From NCBI GenBank assembly GCA_900769905.1, contig CAAGIL010000080.1, positions 1-14,130 on the forward strand: a stretch of 14,130 nucleotides of DNA, in the 5' to 3' direction. The notes below the pieces were generated by a model. The model was not told where the DNA came from and ran no database searches. It saw only the letters and a program-made list of their open reading frames with translations. Both the position numbers and the translations under genes were made by a program. The DNA comes from Rikenellaceae bacterium. GTDB lineage: Bacteria > Bacteroidota > Bacteroidia > Bacteroidales > UBA932. Shown here in pieces: positions 8,001 to 14,130 of the stretch (position 1 is its first letter; every line of letters begins with the position of its first letter).

Positions 8001-9010
8001 CCGAAAATCTCCCTCAGGTGCTCGGTCAGACTGATGTCGGCGAAATCGGCTCCGGCAAAAATCATCACGGCCTCGCCGGACTCGCACAAACTTTCCGTCC
8101 AATGGCAGAGCTGGTTGGTCTTGCCTTGTCCGGCCTCACCAAGCAAAGGGAAAATTGTCTTGTCGGACGAGAGGAACCCGGTCCAGGCTCCGTTCAGAGC
8201 TTCACGATCCACGAAAAGTTCCCTGTTGTATTTCTTCTGGGCATAGATGCGGTCCAGGTACCGGGCTGAAACTCCGTGAGTTACAGATACATACTCTTCC
8301 CAGTTAAGGTCCTTGGAGATGTCGAAAGACGGCACCAGGGCCTGCATCCAGGCATCGAATTCCTCGTTGAAGTCTTCACCTATATATGTAAGCGCATCCT
8401 CATCCACGGAAATGAAGGATACGGACTCCTCCTTCAGCGACTGGAACACATATTCGTGGCCTTTGTCATCGCGCCTGACCAGAGGTTCAAGCTTCTCCGG
8501 CACATAGCCGTCAAGCGGCTGAAGCGCGGCAAGCCACTCCTCCGCCCTTGGCTGCAACATCTCCACCACCTCCGCGTAGATGGACTCCGAAAGCATGGTG
8601 CTGTGGCCCTTGTATTCGTTTCGCACCTGCACTATGCTTTTCTCGGCCTTCGACCCGAGGAAGATATTGCGTTTCTTTCCCACCACATCGGGCAGCGATT
8701 TGCTCAGAGGATGCTCGGGCAGCACTGCCGCAACTTCCCTAACCAGAGGAGGGAGGATGTCGTTGCACCAGTCTCCCATGGAAAGCGGCCGTTTGCCGTC
8801 GATTTTGGCCACGACCTTTTTGACATTCTCCCCGCAGGAGCCGCCGCTGGCCAGAACTTCATCCCTCAGCATTCCCAACAGCACAATGGATACATACTGC
8901 ACTCCCGCTTCAAAGAAATCCAGCAGGTAATTTGCGGCCTTGGACCATTCGTTGGCGTTGCGGTGCTTCTGGAATTGGGCGTAAGGATGGGACAGGGTGT
9001 GAGGAAGCAT
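5087..9010 (-). CDS. Large STAND/NACHT-type P-loop NTPase with HEPN-like N-terminal domain, candidate defence protein
   Basis: A 1307-aa protein in three parts. Residues about 10-165 form a helical domain with RNEYKGH at 130-136; R130-N-x4-H136 fits the R-x4-6-H motif of HEPN RNases, so a metal-independent RNase effector is plausible but unproven. Residues about 265-500 are a P-loop NTPase of STAND/NACHT type: Walker A GEAGQGKT at 291-298, Walker B IFFDAVNE at 364-371 (D367), an LLFTCRN sensor-like strand at 406-412 (R411), and a DPLLLKIACT motif at 480-489 typical of the region after NACHT. Residues about 500-1307 are mostly helical without recognised motifs and resemble a HEAT- or TPR-like sensor array. 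No membrane segment is seen. The start overlaps the stop of the membrane-protein gene as TAATG, so the two are coupled. This layout matches STAND sensors of phage defence (Avs-like), which is an inference from architecture; I cannot assign a named type. Confidence 0.85.
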   Translation of the reverse strand: MLPHTLSHPYAQFQKHRNANEWSKAANYLLDFFEAGVQYVSIVLLGMLRDEVLASGGSCGENVKKVVAKIDGKRPLSMGDWCNDILPPLVREVAAVLPEHPLSKSLPDVVGKKRNIFLGSKAEKSIVQVRNEYKGHSTMLSESIYAEVVEMLQPRAEEWLAALQPLDGYVPEKLEPLVRRDDKGHEYVFQSLKEESVSFISVDEDALTYIGEDFNEEFDAWMQALVPSFDISKDLNWEEYVSVTHGVSARYLDRIYAQKKYNRELFVDREALNGAWTGFLSSDKTIFPLLGEAGQGKTNQLCHWTESLCESGEAVMIFAGADFADISLTEHLREIFGLSRRKPLSRLTDHLHKVAAESGHNVHIFFDAVNECIAYPGLENAGDGPLMLFKEICSIFAKPEYTRFKLLFTCRNFTWHQSLVPQLKLIDSSMFYGRGMEDELSVRGFSDNEVQKAYGIYGELYQMETRFEDLRRSCVLRLKDPLLLKIACTNYLGKKLPSDNAEYCSIAMWDRMMDDISRSYAGRRQKDIIMQVGAWMLQSYEGGTACDSVFASHLKTAYASVDDPLHGIASLMFKRDGISIAFAELLNKPERPIMRMVDNEKIQFIYERFLEYVMARAYYERESAQGRITAEGIVRTMSTAALNEVFMETLSSVLVMDYLHSGNADTIVGLLDKHGDDFLVMSLVSDVMNLLVNENYEHQLFGIERRLLSATDAQTVSRVKEYNAVCAKISANKADSEVIAAHRRLSLDLRPHIRRRQLASATLMNGIFLSDFHNESLYAEDPFSLFSLIMDESINEVRDNSCMLVYYLYGKTHTSSYAPLRRNVTEQIVDWMIDTAIAPSLVRTVAVGSLRSRAVTLLEAAVRMEVLMMIDTLLEGGDNAKILEYLDDIRRIFSHFTFKYRLLKVLMPFFDWIMRRQFTFQSAYVNNVIEYQTFWDTAVTAPAREEGRWSREDFRDMAQFITQYSKYYAPDAPSKASEAPDFKPYLNRVLLAYKTGDSLSYFVLERILVILAVCDWESVKPVLEHLRYDGYDKTQWFDYTQMSVIYSLYQMGMKMEELPEFVWDMLEEWCVDWTRRCRGYFKGRNSAVANSIGLYKRNVMTWYAMVYAHRHGDAADPSGQSVPAFRQLIDEALRTRDRELLIHLINNISELISDSGYVNTALDLLKIVMEGIPDKQTLDSFAIRESERYPETAEDIIALIGKALTTAKNYFPKEVNQFLKKDVQALTFPGLAHYKDEILSFNPGGERLSDLFTHKFGNFVIWALIHEKVIDEVASEILEAAATAKDCVKWFDKSVRIVFRWTFNVNL

Positions 9011-10248
9011 TATTTTTTCTTATAACGGGTTATGACAAGTACTATCAGGATAATGGCTATCAGCACCGATGCAACGGCCCTGTAACCCAAGGTGGAATAG
9101 TGGAAGGTAACTTCATAATTGACCATTGCGTCCACCATGCAGCTTATGTCCCAGACGGCCGAGAATGAAGCGACGCAGGTGAGGAAGGTCAGGAACACAT
9201 TGCTGCGGGACTCCCTCTCCGCGCTCTTGGATGCAACCTCCTGGTCAATGACGTGGTACACATCCCTCTCCACCTTTGCCGTCCCGAGTCCGTTCTCGAT
9301 CGCCTTGTCCACATCGTTGGGAAGGAAATTATAGCTGATGCTGCTGAACGTGTATTTGCGCTCAAAGCACTTGAGCTGTTCGTGCAGCACTTCAGGACTT
9401 TCCCTCCGGCTGCGGAACAGCAGGTTCTGGCGGTAAAGATAGGTCTTGCGATAGAGTTCATACTGATACACCATCCCGAAATAATCATTCACCCAAATGT
9501 CTTTGGTAAATTCGGAAAGTTCTGTTGCACAGAAAGTTACTGTGTCCAGAAGCATAAGCGCCTTCCAGTTGTTGAAGATGTTGAGGCGGGAATCCGAAAT
9601 GGTTTTTTCGAAGTATTCCCGGCTGGCAGAAGTCGGGCCGTCCGGCTTGTAGCGGCTCAGGGTTGCGCAGGAATAGAGGAATTCGTCGGAAAGGTCTTCG
9701 CTTTCGACTATATGGAAGAGCTTGAACTTGTTGCCGTTTTCCACGAGGTAGGAACAATTCGCGCCGTCGGCGACCTGCTCCCCGGTCAAACCGCAGTAGA
9801 GCCGCTTCACCGGGTCTATGCACGCGGAAATGAATTCGTCCAGGCCGGCTCCCTCGTAGAAGCAGCAGTTACGGAGGCGGCCAAGGGCAGACAATACGGT
9901 ATCGGCATCAGTGTCAGCGAACCCGATGCGTATGGAGAACATAACAATTCCATAAGGGTATATTCCGAAGCTGATGTCATCTACACGGAAACGGCAGCTG
10001 CTTTCCCCACCCACAGGTATGCGGACCTCCTTCTCCACCTTGAGACGGTACATCTGCCTCACCTTTGTGCAAAACTCCACGAACTCAGGGTAGTAGAAGT
10101 TGGAAAGCAGGCTCGTCTGCTGCTCGGAGTACTGTACGGGCATCCACTCCTGCAGGCACTCCGGGCTTTTCCCCTTGGCAATGTCCGCCGCAATTTTCCC
10201 GTCGATGGAAAAATAACCGCAGAGGAAAGATATATCGTTGACATTCAT
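9010..10248 (-). CDS. Uncharacterised protein with two C-terminal membrane segments, partner of the NTPase
   Basis: A 412-aa protein I do not recognise. Residues 1-345 are hydrophilic with no signal peptide, so this part is predicted cytosolic. Two hydrophobic segments follow, about 351-367 and 388-406, ending in a basic tail RYKKK; this places both ends in the cytosol with a short external loop. The topology recalls CorA-like or pore-type effectors, but no CorA GMN motif is present. It is the first gene of the cluster, with a strong promoter at 10269-10299 and a leader of about 15-20 nt. Its TAA stop overlaps the ATG of the NTPase gene by one base, implying linked synthesis. A membrane effector or anchor for the NTPase is the natural guess. 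The promoter and first 20 codons are repeated exactly, inverted, at 14014-14130. Confidence 0.8.
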   Translation of the reverse strand: MNVNDISFLCGYFSIDGKIAADIAKGKSPECLQEWMPVQYSEQQTSLLSNFYYPEFVEFCTKVRQMYRLKVEKEVRIPVGGESSCRFRVDDISFGIYPYGIVMFSIRIGFADTDADTVLSALGRLRNCCFYEGAGLDEFISACIDPVKRLYCGLTGEQVADGANCSYLVENGNKFKLFHIVESEDLSDEFLYSCATLSRYKPDGPTSASREYFEKTISDSRLNIFNNWKALMLLDTVTFCATELSEFTKDIWVNDYFGMVYQYELYRKTYLYRQNLLFRSRRESPEVLHEQLKCFERKYTFSSISYNFLPNDVDKAIENGLGTAKVERDVYHVIDQEVASKSAERESRSNVFLTFLTCVASFSAVWDISCMVDAMVNYEVTFHYSTLGYRAVASVLIAIILIVLVITRYKKK

Positions 10249-10305
10249 GGCACGAAAGTATTAGTACCCAAAGGTAATTATTTTCTGCCAATTGCACAAT
10301 CTTCC
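10189..10305 (-). repeat. Exact inverted repeat, copy A (promoter and 5' end of the 412-aa gene)
   Basis: The minus strand from 10305 to 10189 is identical, base for base over 117 nt, to the plus strand 14014-14130. It holds the -33 and -7 elements, the leader and the first 20 codons of the gene starting at 10248. Similarity stops abruptly at 10305, a few bases upstream of the -33 TTG; beyond that the flanks are unrelated. The inner end of the match is set by the window edge, so the repeat is probably longer. Confidence 0.97.
10269..10299 (-). promoter_or_regulatory. Bacteroidota-type promoter of the membrane-protein/NTPase operon
   Basis: On the minus strand TTG (10299-10297), 20 nt, then TACCTTTG (10276-10269), a perfect TAnnTTTG -7 box. 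Transcription would start near 10263, about 15 nt before the ATG at 10248. There is no convincing terminator between this promoter and the acyltransferase stop at 10336, so read-through from the upstream operon is also possible. Confidence 0.75.
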
Positions 10306-10335
10306 CGCTTGCTCGGGCCGCCGCGCCTCAAGACC

Positions 10336-11460
10336 TCAGCACCCGACAAGCCATTTGCTCCCGGGGATGAGGGAGATGAGTTTGGTGGTGACGGCGGTGC
10401 AGATGAAGGTGCACAGCGCGATGCACGGAATGGCAAGGTACACAGGCACAAGCGGTTCTGCTGCAGAACCCCCGATAAAGAGCCGTGCAATCGGGGCGAG
10501 GAAGAACATATGCATCAGGTACATGCCGAAGCTCAGCCTGGCAATGCCGCTGACTGCGGCCGGTGCGCTCTTGCGCTCTATGCAGGAGAAGAGCAGGAAA
10601 GCTCCGAAAGATGCCAGGAGCACGTTAGGGGTGCAGAACTCCCAGGACCACTCCAGCAGAGGTGTCTCGATGAGCTGGCCCGGCGTACCCATATGCCAGA
10701 ACGACCAGCCGGTGAAGGCGGCGCCAACCAGGAAGCACACCGCACCCACGACGGCGCGTTTGCGGCGCTCCCAGTGGAGGTGGTAGCGGATGTAGTGGGC
10801 CATGACCAGGTATCCAAGGTATCCTGAGAAGTACCAGAGCATGGTGAAGCCGTTCCAGAAGCACTCGCCCCAGAGCTCTGGGGTGATGAAGCGGTGAATC
10901 CACGGGATGAAGGTTGACACCCCGAACAGGGCCAGGAAGCACAGTTCCTCCTTCGCGGAAGCCTTTTCCAGCCAGGGCGATACCACCGGAATGATGAGGT
11001 ACAGGCTTATGAGCGGGTACATGAACCACAGGTGCCCGGCCATTGACGGGAAGTTGAACGGCAGCATCTTGAAGTCGGCCCACGACTGCTCGAGGCTCAT
11101 CCCGCCCCACAGCAGCGGCAGGAAGGTGTACAGCAGCATAAAGCATATCATAGGCGGCAATATGCGGGTGAAGCGTTTCTTGTAGAACGCACCCAAGCTC
11201 ACCCCCGGCTTCATAGGCACGAGCAGGAAGGCGGACACAATCATGAACAGCGGCACGCAGGTCCTGCCCACGAATCCGTCATAGAACGCCACCCAGAAAC
11301 GGTTGCTCCCGTTCGCCAGCATCGACATATTGCCGGCGAGCCCGGATGAGTCGGCAGCGTAAAAATTCTCGCTCGCGTGCACGAGCATCACAAGGAAACA
11401 GGCAACTACCCGGATGTAGTCCACAAAGGCTATGCGCCCCGCATTGGTCGTAGTATTCAC
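10336..11460 (-). CDS. Membrane acyltransferase, acyltransferase-3 family
   Basis: A 374-aa polytopic membrane protein of the Acyl_transf_3 (OafA/WecH-like) family, with about ten hydrophobic segments. The first segment has the family hallmark FVDYIRVVACFLVMLVHAS at residues 12-30, with R17 and H28 matching the conserved Arg and His needed for acyl transfer. These enzymes O-acylate sugars of surface polysaccharides or lipids at the inner membrane; the acceptor is unknown. It is the last gene of the minus-strand operon, 28 nt after the CpXC gene, and no separate promoter is seen in that gap. Its length is typical and the frame is intact. It ends 31 nt before the inverted-repeat boundary at 10305. 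Confidence 0.92.
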   Translation of the reverse strand: MNTTTNAGRIAFVDYIRVVACFLVMLVHASENFYAADSSGLAGNMSMLANGSNRFWVAFYDGFVGRTCVPLFMIVSAFLLVPMKPGVSLGAFYKKRFTRILPPMICFMLLYTFLPLLWGGMSLEQSWADFKMLPFNFPSMAGHLWFMYPLISLYLIIPVVSPWLEKASAKEELCFLALFGVSTFIPWIHRFITPELWGECFWNGFTMLWYFSGYLGYLVMAHYIRYHLHWERRKRAVVGAVCFLVGAAFTGWSFWHMGTPGQLIETPLLEWSWEFCTPNVLLASFGAFLLFSCIERKSAPAAVSGIARLSFGMYLMHMFFLAPIARLFIGGSAAEPLVPVYLAIPCIALCTFICTAVTTKLISLIPGSKWLVGC

Positions 11461-11488
11461 TCTTGGTATGTGGTTAATAATTAATGTT

Positions 11489-12082
11489 TTATGCGAAGAA
11501 TTGTCCTATCCACTCCTTGTCCACTCGCACCGGGCCGCGGGCTGCGGCCTGGATCTCCGGGCTGCGCGAAACTATGCCGGCGCAGTCCTCGTACACGTTG
11601 AACCCCACTACCAACATCTGCATCTCCCCGTCCTGCGGGTAGGTGAAGGTAAGCTCCCCGTCCGGACCGCCGGTGCCCACGAACTTCAGGTCCACGTCTT
11701 TTTTCAGCTCGCCGCGGGTGATGTACTTGCACAGCTCCATTATCACGTCATCCAGCCCCGCGGAGAAAATTTTCACCTTCTCCATCAACTGTCCGACGCT
11801 GTCCACGAGCCTGCAGGTGTAGCCCTGGGGCACCTGTTCCATCTTCAATCCTGCAGGGGCCAGGACTATCATCAGTTTCTCCTTCGAGTCGTGGTAGAGA
11901 CAGGTCTGGCCCGTGACCAGATTCCTGGCTCCGCAGCAGGGGCACTCCCAGGTGAAGTAGTCTCCGTTTGCGACCCTTTCCCTCAATTCGGGGTTCCCGG
12001 CGGCGTTGATGATGCCGTCGAAGCTGAAGCTGTGGCTTTCGCCGCAGGAGCGGCATTTCTGAGTGATTTCAAGTGCAGCCAT
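11489..12082 (-). CDS. CpXC-domain zinc-ribbon protein
   Basis: A 197-aa soluble protein of the CpXC family, a domain of unknown function named for its cysteine pairs. C10-x2-C13 and C47-x2-C50 (the latter in the segment CPCCG) would hold one zinc ion. The NPELRERVANGDYFTWECP block between them is typical of the family, as is the LYHD segment after the second pair. The remaining 130 residues are mixed alpha/beta with no catalytic motif that I recognise. It starts 2 nt after the stop of the small membrane protein gene and is followed 28 nt later by the acyltransferase, so it belongs to the same operon. Confidence 0.82.
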   Translation of the reverse strand: MAALEITQKCRSCGESHSFSFDGIINAAGNPELRERVANGDYFTWECPCCGARNLVTGQTCLYHDSKEKLMIVLAPAGLKMEQVPQGYTCRLVDSVGQLMEKVKIFSAGLDDVIMELCKYITRGELKKDVDLKFVGTGGPDGELTFTYPQDGEMQMLVVGFNVYEDCAGIVSRSPEIQAAARGPVRVDKEWIGQFFA

Positions 12083-12084
12083 TT

Positions 12085-12366
12085 TTATTTCCTTTTATCT
12101 ATCCATATCCAAAGCAGGTACATCAGGGCACCCCAGGCCAGGAAAAGGACGACGTACACCCAGTACGGAAGCCCTTCCTTGAAAGCATCCCAGGCGAGGT
12201 ATTTCTGGAACTCGGGGATGTCGGCATAATAATATGCCCCGGCCCCGAAGTCCAGTCCTTCCTGCAGACCCGCTCCGGAAATCATAATCCAAAGCACACA
12301 AATCAAAACGGCCACCCCGAAAATCAGGGTGACCAGTTTGAGAATTCTGTTCTTTCCTCCCGTCAC
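12085..12366 (-). CDS. Small two-TM membrane protein
   Basis: A 93-aa protein with hydrophobic segments at about residues 9-30 and 67-89 and a basic C-terminus (DKRK). The region between (about 31-66) is acidic and aromatic, and by the positive-inside rule would face the periplasm. I recognise no family. It lies 1 nt after the transporter gene and 2 nt before the CpXC gene, spacing that strongly supports a real gene within the operon despite its size. A role as accessory subunit of the transporter is possible but unsupported by any motif. Confidence 0.78.
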   Translation of the reverse strand: MTGGKNRILKLVTLIFGVAVLICVLWIMISGAGLQEGLDFGAGAYYYADIPEFQKYLAWDAFKEGLPYWVYVVLFLAWGALMYLLWIWIDKRK

Positions 12367-12367
12367 C

Positions 12368-13714
12368 TTAGTCGAGGACAGGGATAGGGAAGATTTTGCC
12401 GGACAGCAGCAGCCATACCGCTGCGAAGGTGAGCACGATGTTGAACACCTGTCCTATCACGTAGAGCCAGAGCACCTTGCCGCCCTGCATCTGCTTGATG
12501 ATGTCCTTGAAGTTGGTGTCCAGTCCTATGCTTACGAATGCAAGCACGAAGGCCCAGTTCTTATACTGGTCGAGCACCTTGTTGATGGCGGAAACCTGGT
12601 CAGCACCGAACACCGGCTGAATCAGGAAAGAAGCCACCAGAGATGCCACGAAGAAGCCGATGATGAACTTAGGGAAGCGGGTCCAGATTTCGGAAGCGCC
12701 CACCTTGGCGGTGCCGGTCTTGTCCACCTTGGTGGCGAAGAAGAGGGCAACGAAGAAGGCGATGAATCCGATGAGGATGTTCTGGATGGACTTCACGAGC
12801 ACGGCTGCGGTCTGAGCTTCCTCACCCAGGGCGGTACCGGCAACGACAACGGCTCCGGTGCTGTCCACGGTGCCTCCGATCAGCGCACCTCCCATAAGCG
12901 GGCTCATTCCGGTGGCGCGGATGATGATAGGCTCGAACACCATCATCAGCACGGTGAAGATGATGGATATGGACACAGCCATGGTGAGGTCAGTCTTCTT
13001 GCATCCGGAAGCGGCACCGGTGGCGATGGCAGCCGAAGTGCCGCAGACGCTGGTGGCTGATGCAAGGGTAATCACAAGCGGCTTGTTGTCCATCTTGAAG
13101 ACCTTGGTGCCGAGCCACCACATGAAGATGATCACGATTGGGGTCACGAGCCAGGCAATGCCGAGGCCGTAGAGGCCGAACTTGGCGATGTTGGAGAAGA
13201 GCACGGAGAAGCCCATTATCACCAGACCGGTCTTGATGTAGAACTCAGTCTTGATGGCAGGCCTCAGCCAGGCAGGGACACCGACGGTGTTGGACACCAG
13301 CAGGCCCACTATGAGTGCCCAGAAGGCCCATTCGAGGTAGCGGTTGAGGGTAAATTCGGCACTGATGAGGCGCACGATTACGGCGAGTACAAACAGCCCG
13401 ACGAATGCCGGAAGATACTTCTTGACCTTCTCTCCGAGAAGCTTTGCGCCGGCGGCTAAGAGTATGCCGAGAACAACGAAGGTCTTGAGCAGCTTAAGCC
13501 AAAAGGCCCCGCTTGCCAGTTGGGCTCCCAGAGAAGCATTTTCAGGGGCGGCCTTTTCACCCAAGGCCCAGGTGGAGAATTTGAGGGCAGAAAAATCGAA
13601 GGCCCCCGTGAGCACCGCCACACTTGCTATCGCGATGACGATAAATCCAATCCATACCGCAAGCCAATCCTCTGTCATCCAGAGTTTTGACCAGTTGATT
13701 TTGGTTTTAGACAT
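12368..13714 (-). CDS. YeiH-family putative sulfate exporter (UPF0324)
   Basis: A 448-aa polytopic inner-membrane protein of the YeiH/UPF0324 family (Cons_hypoth698), annotated in databases as putative sulfate exporters though transport has rarely been tested. Family hallmarks are TSVCGTSAAIA at residues 221-231 and GGTVDSTGAVVVAG at 280-293, each in a re-entrant or helix-breaking context, within about ten hydrophobic segments. It is longer than the roughly 350 residues of E. coli YeiH; the extra length is mainly in the N-terminal 100 residues, including a hydrophilic loop at about 50-65. It is the first gene of a four-gene operon with gaps of 1, 2 and 28 nt. A TATATTTG -7 box lies 36 nt upstream. 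No LysR-type regulator, common beside yeiH elsewhere, is seen. Confidence 0.9.
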   Translation of the reverse strand: MSKTKINWSKLWMTEDWLAVWIGFIVIAIASVAVLTGAFDFSALKFSTWALGEKAAPENASLGAQLASGAFWLKLLKTFVVLGILLAAGAKLLGEKVKKYLPAFVGLFVLAVIVRLISAEFTLNRYLEWAFWALIVGLLVSNTVGVPAWLRPAIKTEFYIKTGLVIMGFSVLFSNIAKFGLYGLGIAWLVTPIVIIFMWWLGTKVFKMDNKPLVITLASATSVCGTSAAIATGAASGCKKTDLTMAVSISIIFTVLMMVFEPIIIRATGMSPLMGGALIGGTVDSTGAVVVAGTALGEEAQTAAVLVKSIQNILIGFIAFFVALFFATKVDKTGTAKVGASEIWTRFPKFIIGFFVASLVASFLIQPVFGADQVSAINKVLDQYKNWAFVLAFVSIGLDTNFKDIIKQMQGGKVLWLYVIGQVFNIVLTFAAVWLLLSGKIFPIPVLD

Positions 13715-13749
13715 GTCTAAATACTTAAAGTTACTACTTCTAATCTCGG

Positions 13750-13757
13750 CAAATATA
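13750..13757 (-). promoter_or_regulatory. Probable -7 box for the YeiH operon
   Basis: TATATTTG on the minus strand fits the TAnnTTTG -7 consensus and lies 36 nt before the ATG at 13714. The nearest upstream TTG gives a spacer of 24 nt rather than the 20 nt seen at the other promoters, so the -33 element is unclear. Confidence 0.45.
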
Positions 13758-14013
13758 ACAAAAATATCTAACTATTGTCCACAAACCGCCCTTCTGCGCG
13801 TCAGACTACGCCCGGAGGCGGCGCTCAGGACCGCCGAAATTGATCCCGCGGGGCCATCGGGAAGGGCGTTTGGGCTCGGAAATGGCGATTTTGAGCCCAG
13901 GAGGCGCTTGCGAAGCGGGTGATGAGGGTCAAATGGGATTGAAAAGGCCAATCCCAATCCCGCGGCAGCTTCCGGCGGTCATACGGGAATGCCGAAGCCT
14001 CAGAGACGGGTGC
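13758..14013. other. Non-coding, hairpin-rich intergenic segment
   Basis: No convincing gene lies between the YeiH promoter and the repeat at 14014; short open frames here translate to low-complexity proline- and arginine-rich sequence. The segment holds several inverted repeats: CGCCCTTC 13787-13794 with GAAGGGCG 13861-13868; GGCGG 13817-13821 with CCGCC 13831-13835; GGGCTC 13872-13877 with GAGCCC 13893-13898; CGCTT 13905-13909 with AAGCG 13913-13917; and GGGATTG 13935-13941 with CAATCCC 13949-13955. None is followed by a T-run, so none looks like an intrinsic terminator. It could be a structured RNA or a dispersed REP-like element. Confidence 0.5.
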
Positions 14014-14019
14014 GGAAGA

Positions 14020-14050
14020 TTGTGCAATTGGCAGAAAATAATTACCTTTG
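14020..14050 (+). promoter_or_regulatory. Bacteroidota-type promoter, second copy
   Basis: TTG at 14020-14022, 20 nt, TACCTTTG at 14043-14050: the same promoter as at 10269-10299, within the inverted repeat, here driving rightward transcription. Confidence 0.7.
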
Positions 14051-14070
14051 GGTACTAATACTTTCGTGCC

Positions 14071-14130
14071 ATGAATGTCAACGATATATCTTTCCTCTGC
14101 GGTTATTTTTCCATCGACGGGAAAATTGCG
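14071..14130 (+). CDS. Second copy of the two-TM partner protein, 5' end only
   Basis: ATG at 14071 followed by 19 more codons to the window edge, giving the same first 20 residues as the 412-aa protein at 10248 (starting MNVNDISFLC), with identical nucleotides. It has its own intact promoter copy. Whether the gene continues full length, diverges, or is truncated cannot be seen. If complete, a second membrane-protein/NTPase module would diverge from the first. Confidence 0.65.
   Translation, partial: MNVNDISFLCGYFSIDGKIA

Larger units (their letters stand above)
14014..14130 (+). repeat. Exact inverted repeat, copy B, running off the right edge
   Basis: Identical over all 117 nt to the reverse complement of 10189-10305. 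The match continues to the last base of the window. The two copies face away from each other, with 3708 bp between them holding the YeiH operon and the hairpin-rich segment. Confidence 0.97.

Noticed and set aside
9253..10827. Long plus-strand open frame of 524 codons antisense to the membrane-protein gene and the acyltransferase end
   Set aside because: It crosses two well-supported minus-strand genes and the promoter between them, and its translation has no family features. It mirrors the codon pattern of the genes opposite.
13840..14058. Plus-strand 72-codon open frame running into the second promoter copy
   Set aside because: It covers hairpins and the promoter, ends within the leader, and its translation is low-complexity.
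1..14130. CRISPR arrays, tRNA or rRNA genes, insertion sequences, integrases
   Set aside because: No regularly spaced repeats, cloverleaf, transposase or recombinase was seen in either strand, so a recombinase-driven invertible segment is not directly supported.

Overview
The window looks like an accessory region of a Bacteroidales-type (Bacteroidota) chromosome. The strongest sign is promoter form: several genes are preceded by the Bacteroidota -7 box TAnnTTTG, three times with a TTG exactly 20 nt upstream (the box before the first gene ends in A instead of G). The gene families fit this (AAA/DUF4143 ATPase, CpXC protein, DUF3791, YeiH-type transporter), but the genus cannot be named from the sequence.

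Layout. (1) Bases 193-3169, plus strand: an ElaA-type acetyltransferase fused to a free methionine-(R)-sulfoxide reductase, an AAA/DUF4143 ATPase with its own promoter, and a RimJ/RimL-type acetyltransferase. (2) Bases 3310-10248, minus strand, reading right to left from a clear promoter at 10269-10299: a 412-aa protein with two C-terminal membrane segments; a 1307-aa STAND/NACHT-type P-loop NTPase with a HEPN-like R-x5-H motif in its N-terminal domain; a secreted glycerophosphodiester phosphodiesterase; a metallophosphoesterase; and a 63-aa DUF3791 protein. The first three are joined by TAATG and ATGA overlaps, so they are probably translationally coupled. (3) Bases 10336-13714, minus strand: a tight four-gene operon (YeiH-type transporter, small two-TM protein, CpXC zinc-ribbon protein, acyltransferase-3). 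(4) Bases 13715-14013: non-coding, rich in potential hairpins. (5) Bases 14014-14130, plus strand: an exact inverted copy of the promoter and first 20 codons of the 412-aa gene, running off the window.

The most interesting content is the membrane protein plus STAND-NTPase pair, which has the architecture of a nucleotide-triggered anti-phage system: a sensor ATPase with long helical C-terminus, a putative RNase domain and a membrane partner. No homologous named system was recognised. Its promoter and start are duplicated in inverted orientation around the 3.7-kb transporter operon, so a second diverging copy of the module may lie just past the right edge, or the segment between may be invertible. 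The defence role is inferred from architecture only.
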